From Takakia lepidozioides (Eukaryota; Streptophyta; Takakiopsida; Takakiales; Takakiaceae), in assembly GCA_030704615.1 (NCBI GenBank), contig CM060733.1, positions 73,284,001-73,348,000 on the forward strand: a DNA stretch of 64,000 nt, written 5' to 3'. The position numbers were made by a program, and so were the translations under genes. Positions 57,046 to 64,000 of the stretch are shown here, in pieces. The notes under the pieces were generated by a model. It was not told the DNA's origin and did no database searches. It saw only the letters and a program-made list of their open reading frames with translations. Positions within the stretch are counted from its first letter, which is position 1, and every line of letters begins with the position of its first letter.

Positions 57046-58344
57046 TGATTTTGGAGCGTCGTGGTTTGGGCGATTGTGTGGCTGGAATGCACACTGGAGA
57101 GGGGTCACGAATGTCGGGCAGAATTTCCTTTATATACTGGAAGAGAATTTACATTTACAGAGACTTCATTAAAATTCTATTAATCTTGAAAATCATCCGA
57201 ATCCTCATCCTGTTCTAGACTGTCCTGCTCCTCCTCCACCCCCTCAGTGCCTTCTCATCTCCAGCGGACTGCTCGTTGGCCAGGCTTTCGAAAATCCCAT
57301 CTTCCCCTTGCGGAACTGTCCATCTCACCTCCGTTGGGTCGTCTTCCTCCCTGTCTGCGTCGCTCTCATCCGCTGAATCACATATGTACTTTCGTACCCG
57401 TCTACCTGTCTGAGCTGCTGCCAACTCTTTCCTTATCCTTCTGTCCTCCCTAGCCCTCTCCAAAATCTGCTCTACTTTACTGGGATTCTCACTTCTTCTA
57501 ATCGCTGTATTTGCGAGTTTAGCTGCAACTAGGAAGGGAGTAGTCCCTCACCGGGCTCGTCATGAAGTCGGCCCTCGCAAAGAACGGGACATTCTTCCTG
57601 GCAGGAAGTGTAGGCCCTACATGTTTCGACCGGACCCTGCAATCCTGCACATGACAATCATCAACGAGACTAATGAGAACCACAGTCGGGAAATTCGTTT
57701 GACATAAATGACCCAGAAGGCTTTGCAAACTTACAATGTTTGCACTCACTCGTATTCCGGGTTCTCCTCCGCATCAATGTCCACTGTGTCTTCCTCGGAC
57801 TCCGACGAATCCGAGGAGACTTCCGCTCTGTCGGGAGCCTTCACATTCCGTTGCAGCCCTCCAGATGGGATCCCCACACGGATGAATCCTCCTCGTAGGC
57901 AAAGAGGTGCCGGTCGGAAAACCGCCCAGCCCACATTGAGGCACCTGTTACAATGCCATCCACACATTACCACATGGCGCTTCAGATGTTGCGAACTACA
58001 TCCTAACGAGAATTTGCAGAACAGCAGAGATCAAGATTCTGCATACCTGTCCCACAGATGAGGTCGAGCACTGTGCCCTCCACGTCTGTGCATGTCTCCA
58101 TAATTGTCTGAATGAAGGCAGGGCTCCGAGTCCGTGAGTACCGCAGGGGTTCCGTTGAAGTGAGGCTATGAGGGAGAAGTTCCTTGGGAACGTTGTTGAA
58201 CAGAACGTCGTAATCGAGTGGGTCGCAGTTCGGGTCAACCTTTCCTCCCTCCTTCCGGAAAGCAAAGGTGGAGTTCTCCTTCACAAAGCAGTATGCATCG
58301 AACTGCTTCGTCTGCATACACAGGGGGAAAACGATTAGAAACCG

Positions 58345-58362
58345 AATGCGGCACCGCATTTG
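58345..58362. repeat. Palindrome in copy D intron, site 1
   Basis: GAATGCGGCACCGCATTT, element 2 half-sites, in the intron between the motif IV and motif X/I exons. Confidence 0.65.
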
Positions 58363-59596
58363 AAAACACCCAAGCAAATGAATGGACGAGTGCCAGTGTC
58401 GTAATCACCTTCTTCCCTTCCGACCGAAGGCCCAGTGTGTTGATGCACGTCCACTTCTTTTTCAGAATCGGGACGGCGCTCTTGCGGGTCCACTTCGCAA
58501 TTCCTGTCTGAGTGTTTTTTCCTCTGCTCGCCAGGACAACCACACAGCCTCTGTCGTCCAACACCATGCGGGCAAGCCCGAATCCTTTCTTCCAAAAGTC
58601 CTCCGAGTACCTGTTCCAAGATGGCAAAGCTTGCAGTCCTTCCACAGGCTCTCCGTCCGGAATATCCAAGATGATCATATCGCAAGACCACTCGGTGGCA
58701 TTTCCGCCCCTCCTACAATCCTTGTCTGCACACACCCTCAAAGAACGAGACCATATTCTGAAATCCTGGGGTGTCGGAAGGCTCTTCGGCAGTCGCCTTC
58801 TTCAGTGCTCTGCCCTTCAGACCCTCCATGGTCTTCATGTATGCCAACTTGGCTGCCCGTCCATCCAAAGCCGCCAAGAAACTCTCATTTACACACTGGA
58901 CTACTGTTTCGGGAGCCACTTTCGGCCTCTTCATTTCCACCGGCTCGAAAGGGTGCCCCCCTGGGGGGTTGAAGAGTGCCTTCTTTGCCGAGCCAGTTCT
59001 CGTGCCTCTCGTGACAACGGTGGGCACAGGGGAGGCAGCCTGCGTTTGGGGGGTGGGCTGGTTGCAAAGTCTCCATCGGAGTCCTCTTCCTCACCCTCTT
59101 CCTGAACAGTGTTTCTGCTTCTTCGTTTTGGCGGGTGTCACAACAGCTGCTCCTTGCTGGCGAGTCCTCTTCTTCGACCCCTTCTGTTGGGCCTGCACAG
59201 CTGCATCCACCGTCTTTTGTGCCATCTCAGCTGCCTTTCTGGATTCTTCCAGAGCAGCAGATTCCTTTGCCGACTTTGGCCCAGCAGGGACACGTCTTTC
59301 CTTTCTCTTCTCTTCTGCCAAGGCGTGCAGATCTTTCTCAGACTCGTCAACAATACCGCCAGACATGTCCAGGTACCACGGGCATCCAACGAGATGCGCG
59401 GGATGCCATTGTTTCTGCATCTCGGGTGTAGACAGCTTGGGCCCGCCACGGTCCAAGCCATGAAGAACGGGGGCTCTTGAGCCAGGGCCCCTGTCTGAAG
59501 GAGCACGTATTTCATATACCTGCAAGGCAGTCAGCATGCGTGAGCAAAAGTTGAGACCAACCTACTGGCAGAGTGCCACCGAAAACATAAAATGCG

Positions 59597-59615
59597 AATG
59601 CGGTGCCGCATTTCC
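59597..59615. repeat. Palindrome in copy D intron, site 2
   Basis: GAATGCGGTGCCGCATTTC in the intron between the TLEDYVTRF exon and the following basic exon. Confidence 0.65.
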
Positions 59616-60802
59616 GAGACAAACCTCGTAACCAGGCTTCGCATACAAGGGCAGCTGTGCTTCACCTGTAAACAATTCGCATTGCAGCTTTCCCCGCTCC
59701 CTCCTGATGTGTAAACTCCACGCTCCTTCTTGCTGTCTGTAGCTCTCTGGCGAAAAGGTTGTCCTTGTACGCACATCTGAAACGTGTCACGTAGTCTTCC
59801 AATGTCTGTGTTCCATCCCATTTGACGTACAAGCCGAACGAATTTGTGTGCATTACGACTTGCTCCTTCGCATTCGACATTACCTGCGATTCCCAAATGC
59901 ATTGTCACGTAGCAGTTCAGGGAATTCATGTCAGAAAAGCAAATCTGGGGAAGTACCTTGAATTACCTGGAACCACCAAGTCATACGGTTGAGCCACACA
60001 TCCACTGCAGGGTCGGAAACTTCGAGTGGAAAAGACCACATTGTCCTTATGCTCTCGGATGCATTCCAGATCGACAGCCACCGTGTCTGCCATTTCCGAT
60101 CCAATGTCAGGAGCTGGAAGAGAGTGGCTATTGCTAGGAAGGAACTTCAGTGCATTGAAACCTCACCTTCTCTTTCGCCTCCACACATGCCGTTGAGAGG
60201 TGATGCAGTTTCTCCAATTGCATGGTCGGCTGCATGGCCCGAGAATAGTGTTTTGCAATCTCGGGGATGAAGTCCTTTCCAAGTGCCGGATCTGCAATTG
60301 CCACCAGCTTCACAAGCTTTGACTTGTATTTGGTTCTGGACTTGACACCGGCTTCTTCAAGTGCTCAGTCAATGACTGCAACGTTTTGACCTGCCCCTCA
60401 CTTTCCATGAAGAAGCGTTTGGCATGGGCCAAATCCAGCTTGATGTTTGACTGCCAACAAAAACATGCAGAAGCGTTACATTCGATTCATGTGGAAACAT
60501 TACTGAAAATTGGGGAAGGATGAGCAGAGGGAAATTGGAGGACGACTTACTTCGTATATCACCTCCACCATTCCATCCATAGTGAGACGATACCATGTCC
60601 GGTCTGTTTTTGCAACGGCTTTCTGAATGAGCTCGGGCTCCAGCATTTCCGCAAACATCTGCGGATCAGTGAGACCAGTTTTCCTCACCCTGTACAGCAT
60701 ATGTGCCATGTGGGTATGCACGTACGCATTCTCAGTGACCCTGCAAGGCACACTCTCCAGTTCAGTACACGGAAGCACGGAAACAAACCAGAATGGAAAC
60801 CG

Positions 60803-60821
60803 AAATGCGGCACCGCATTTC
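60803..60821. repeat. Palindrome in copy D intron, site 3
   Basis: AAATGCGGCACCGCATTTC in the intron directly after the ParB-like domain exon. Confidence 0.65.
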
Positions 60822-62719
60822 GAACGTGCTAGGGAGGGTATGAGTATCTTACGAGTTGAGGTCCGCCATGGCATTCTTGAGCAGGGAGGAGTCTGCCGCC
60901 TTCACCTTGAGGATGACACACTCCACCATGTAATGCCAGCCAATGTGCTTGGCATGGTTCTGCTTGATGTACTCCCACCAGGCGAGAAGTCGGTGATTCC
61001 CGTCCCACACAAAGAACATTTTACCCGACATATGGCCGAAGTCGGGATCACCCTTCAGCGTCGCCTCGAATTCGTGTTGCGAGTGTGCCAGTGGGTATCC
61101 CACGTTGACAATTCATCGGCAGTGGGTCCACGAGTTTCGCCGTCCTCATTCTCAATGGAAACGTAAAACGCTGCCGATCCCAGACGGTACCCTTCTCGAA
61201 ATGCGAACTTGAGCTTATCCACATCTCCGGGAAGGGCCTGCCTGACGATGGGAAGGGAGACCATGCGACAGAGTGGGATTCGAAGAGTCCGCTGGAATAC
61301 CCTGCTGCCCAACTCTGCCAATGCTACTGTGTGTCTCCTCCAACATTTTATCCGCTGCACTTTTGAAATCCTCCGGAGACATGTCTGTAGGTGCCGGTAG
61401 TGGCTGAGCAGCTGGAGCATCCTCAACTGGAGCTGCACTCTGGGGCCTGTCTGCGGGCAATTCTGCCATTGCAGAGGCCTCCTCCGGGCCTGCTTGCTCA
61501 TCGGTGGTGAGGTCTTGCTGCGAACGTTGAGCGGCAGCACCCTCCTCCGGTACCAAATCGAGATCAACGGTCGATCCCATTGCCTTCGCTGCAGCAGAGT
61601 CGGCCCCAACATCTGCAGGCGGGAAATCCTCCAGGAACTGAGCTTCAGCTCGTGGAAGCGGTTTTGCGGGAGATTGTTCGCCCCGTCGCCCTGATTGCCT
61701 TCTGCTTCCTCATCCTTGCAGGTGAAGGTGTCTGCTGCAATTGAATCTGTCTTCTACCCTGCTGCTTCATTCGCGTTGGGGGGGTGAATCGGCCTGAGCC
61801 GGTTCAGAAGCCAGTAGAGGGACGGGCTGCTTCTTCTTCGACTTTGCTGGAGAAGGGCCCGACCCCTGCTGGCGATTCTCCATGACGAAGAACGCGAGTC
61901 GATCTCTGGGACTTTGAACTTGCCCTTCGAAGACGCGTCTTTGAATCGCAGAGGGCTAGGCCCGGCAGGAATACCCGCGCTCGGGGATCGGGTGGGTGTA
62001 CGTGCTGCAGCTAGCTCCTCGGACTCTTCCTGCGGCTCTTCGGATTCCTGCGATCCCTCCAGCACGTCCACCTTTCCTGTTAGGCATGCAAACATGTTCT
62101 GCATTCAAGTCTCCCTAGCATTCAGTCTAAGAATTACAGAAGCAAAATGGGGGGTTCGGTGCTCGATCAGCTGCGCGCAGCCCGATCGCATGGAGCTCTC
62201 ACTGGTGGCTGGGTTGCCTGAGTGGCCTGCTGCTCGGAGATGGCAATCTCCTCCTGTAGACGCATCTGCTTCCTCCCCTTCGGCATTGGCCTACGTCCGA
62301 AGTATAATTTCCGGAGCTTGCGACGAGGTCTCCTGTCTGGTGCACGAACTCCCCCCTCTCAGGTTCGAGCATAAGAAGAACAGAGAGAGGGAAAAGGGGC
62401 AAAGAGTGCAGATGGAAAGGGCGCGAGAGGGGGACTGAGGAGACACGACAAAAGTAGATGAAACGGCGGTGATGCACCACTTGGGTTCGAAAGGGTTGGA
62501 CGAAAGTGTCTCCTCGTGGAGTTTGCGTCATTACGAAATTCGAATCGTTGAGGGTACGCCTGCCGTCCGAAAAACAAACATCATTATCCAACGGTCAGGC
62601 CGCGCCGCCTCATGCCCCTTCAGTCAGATAGAGTGCCGACATGTGCAGCAATTCCGTTGCTCCACGTGTTCACATTTCAAGGTATTTCCGTCCCAGCGTC
62701 TGATGAGTTGGAGCGAAAA

Positions 62720-64000
62720 TGCGAATGCGGCGCCGCATTTCCGTTAAGTACCATCACGAAGCTACACATCCGTACTTGTTGGAAGAAAATGCGGCACCGC
62801 ATTTCCGTTCCACCTTCACATACCTTAGTTGTTGAACGGAAATACGGTGCCGCATTTCCGTCCCACAGCTCCATGTATGAGATTCAAAGGGAAATGCGGC
62901 GCCGCATTTCCGTTCCCACTTCACATACGTTAGTTGATGAATGGAAATGCCGTGCCACATTTCCGTTCGGGAAAGTATAGAGGTCTCACCTGGACAGAAA
63001 TGCGGTGCCGCATTTCCGGTCTGGAAAGTTTGAAGGTCTCACATGGATGGAAATGCGGCAACACATTTCCGTAGCACAGCTCCAGGCCCAATATACAAAA
63101 CGGAAATGCGGCGCCGCATTTCCGTTCGAGAATGTCGGAAGGTGCGACTCGACGGAAATGCGGTGCCGCATTTCTGTTCCCGTTGCGCACGATTTTCAGT
63201 CAGAATGGAAATGCGGTACCGCATTTCCGTTCTGTAGAGTATTAACGTCTGACGCTGGCGGAAATGCCTTCCCGCATTTTCGTTCCACAGCTCCATGCCT
63301 CACATACAAAACGGAAATGCGGCGCCGCATTTCCGTTTTGGAATGTCGGATGGTGGGACTCCGACGGAAATGCGGTACCGCATTTCAGTTCCGATGTTTC
63401 AGGATATTTCATCAGAACGGAAATGCGGTGCCGCATTTCCCTTTTGAATCTAATACATTCCGTTCTGGAATGTTGGGAGGTGCGACTCGGATGGAAATGC
63501 GTGCCGCATTTCAGTTCCGATGGTTCACGATTTTCAGTCAGAACGGAAATGCGGTACCGCATTTCCGTTCTGGAATGATGGTAGGTGCGACTCGGATGGA
63601 AATACGGTGCCGCATTTCAGTTCAGATGGTTCACGATTTTCAGTCAGAACGGAAATGCGGTGCCGCATTTCCGTTCTGGATAGTATGAATGTCTCAACGG
63701 TCGGAATTGCGCTGTATGAAGCTGTCGGAATCGCACTCGGCTCCATGCATCAGATACAAAATGGAAATGCGGCGCCGCATTTCCGTTCTGGAATGTCGAA
63801 AAGTGCGACTCGGACGGAAATGCGGTGCCGCATTTCTGTTCCCGTTGTTCATAATCTCAATCAGAACGGAAATACGCATTTCCGTTCTGGAGAGTATGAA
63901 TGTCTTTTAAGGACGGAAATGCTGCAGCATTTCTATCCCTCAGCTCCATGCATCAGATACAAAATGGAAATGCGGCGCCGCATTTCCGTTCTGAAATGTC
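62720..64000. repeat. Helically phased palindrome array, 53-bp period
   Basis: About 23 sites AAATGCGGYGCCGCATTT (variants GGTACC, GGCACC). Core midpoints: 62,731, 62,795, 62,848, 62,900, 62,953, 63,006, 63,059, 63,112, 63,164, 63,217, 63,270, 63,323, 63,376, 63,429, then 63,502, 63,555, 63,608, 63,661, 63,773, 63,826 and on. Twelve consecutive intervals are 52-53 bp. Spacers alternate between a few repeated types (GTTCTGGAATGTCGG, CACGATTTTCAGTCAGAA, CACAGCTCCATGC). 5' of copy D and continuing beyond the window. Confidence 0.9.

Larger units (their letters stand above)
57200..62440 (-). pseudogene. ParB/beta-MTase-like gene, copy D
   Basis: Same exon order as copy C. N-terminal RRPRRKLRKLYFGRRP (about 62,330-62,210), disordered region to 61,300, ParB-like domain 61,300-60,855 (GKMFFVWDGNHRLLAW, about 60,990), 60,745-60,550 (VTENAYVHTHMAHMLYRV), 60,450-60,165, 60,170-59,965 (RWLSIWNASES), 59,880-59,670 (TLEDYVTRF), 59,515-58,735 (CPWYLDMSGG, basic, CVNESFLAAL), 58,735-58,410 (IILDIPDGEP), 58,316-58,052 (RSPAFIQTIMETC, LDLICGTG), 57,946-57,746 (HLFAYEED), 57,640-57,200 (acidic tail). 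Frame changes at about 61,330, 61,080, 60,360 and 57,530. Palindromes lie in three introns. The family call is strong; the protein is inferred to be a DNA-binding or methylation accessory factor. Confidence 0.74.
53940..64000. mobile_element. Element 2: second Mutator-like composite transposon (left 10 kb)
   Basis: The left end GGGGGCTGCTATTTCATGAG is identical to element 1 over the first 21 bp, followed by CATGAGC repeats and GTAAGTGTGGAAAAAAACATG. Contents: two related unknown genes (54.4-56.1 kb), a palindrome array, ParB/MTase copy D (-), and a regular palindrome array to the window end. By analogy with element 1, a SWIM transposase on the plus strand is expected after 64 kb. Inserted in DNMT-gypsy copy 2. 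Confidence 0.72.

Noticed and set aside
62677-63910. Many short open frames reading MRRRIS..., CGTAFPF and similar
   Set aside because: They are translations of the palindrome array in all frames on both strands; palindromy makes both strands look alike. Not genes.
62720-64000. CRISPR array (about 23-bp palindromic repeat, about 30-bp spacers, 53-bp period)
   Set aside because: The spacers are themselves repeated in a few types, the repeats vary at the centre, the setting is a spliced eukaryotic transposon, and no cas gene is present.
416-64000. Bacterial parS sites for the ParB-like protein
   Set aside because: None of the palindromes matches the parS consensus, and no ParB helix-turn-helix was recognised. 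Only a general analogy is kept.

Overview
The window is nuclear DNA from a plant-lineage eukaryote. It has spliced genes with GT-AG introns, CACTA/TNP2 and Mutator-like (MULE) DNA transposons, Ty3/gypsy LTR retrotransposons (one chromodomain type, one carrying an embedded cytosine-C5 DNA methyltransferase) and a PLS-type PPR fragment. DNMT-bearing gypsy elements have been reported from charophyte algae (de Mendoza and colleagues, 2018), so a charophyte such as Chara is my best guess. A fern, lycophyte or other streptophyte is not excluded. Nearly all coding regions carry frameshifts or stops, so this is a nested, decaying transposon landscape, perhaps with some assembly indels on top. I see no intact housekeeping gene.

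Layout: 0-6.2 kb holds two convergent copies (A on +, B on -) of a multi-exon gene with a ParB-like domain and a beta-class N6/N4 DNA-methyltransferase-like region whose DPPY motif has become DIPD/DIPH. 6.2-9.2 kb holds CACTA remnants; 9.4-9.8 kb a SET-like relic; 9.9-11.0 kb a SWIM-transposase tail with palindromes; 11.0-11.96 kb the 3' part of gypsy element 1. 11,969-24,590 is a 12.6-kb Mutator-like element (element 1) with matching termini and a 9-bp target duplication (CATCAAGTC), inserted in gypsy-1. It carries ParB-MTase copy C (-), a palindrome array, a SWIM/MULE transposase (+), and a second array. 24.6-33.1 kb holds the 5' half of gypsy-1, rearranged into a giant inverted repeat centred near 28.23 kb, with a 0.94-kb non-autonomous DNA transposon nested in gag in both arms. 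33.6-39.9 kb is DNMT-gypsy copy 1. 39.9-47.6 kb holds a PPR fragment, tandem repeats, a second SWIM tail with its own palindromes, and a RING-H2 ORF. 47.6-53.94 kb holds DNMT-gypsy copies 3 (fragment) and 2 (DNMT-RT-RNaseH-IN-LTR). 53,940 to beyond the window end is a second element of the same kind (element 2): same left terminus, a divergent pair of unknown related genes, a palindrome array, ParB-MTase copy D, and a very regular array up to the window end.

The main discovery candidate is this class of large MULE-like transposons. They combine a SWIM transposase, an accessory ParB-like/methyltransferase-like gene, and element-specific palindromes in introns and non-coding DNA. All palindromes are centred on a CGGYGCCG-like core or a comparable dyad, but each gene copy or element has its own half-site. 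Array spacings fall near whole helical turns (about 53, 73 and 95 bp). By analogy with the sequence-specific anti-silencing proteins of VANDAL MULEs, I infer that the accessory protein and palindromes may form a co-evolving DNA-recognition or epigenetic-control system. That role is inference. The architecture, target duplication, motif families and spacing are visible in the sequence.
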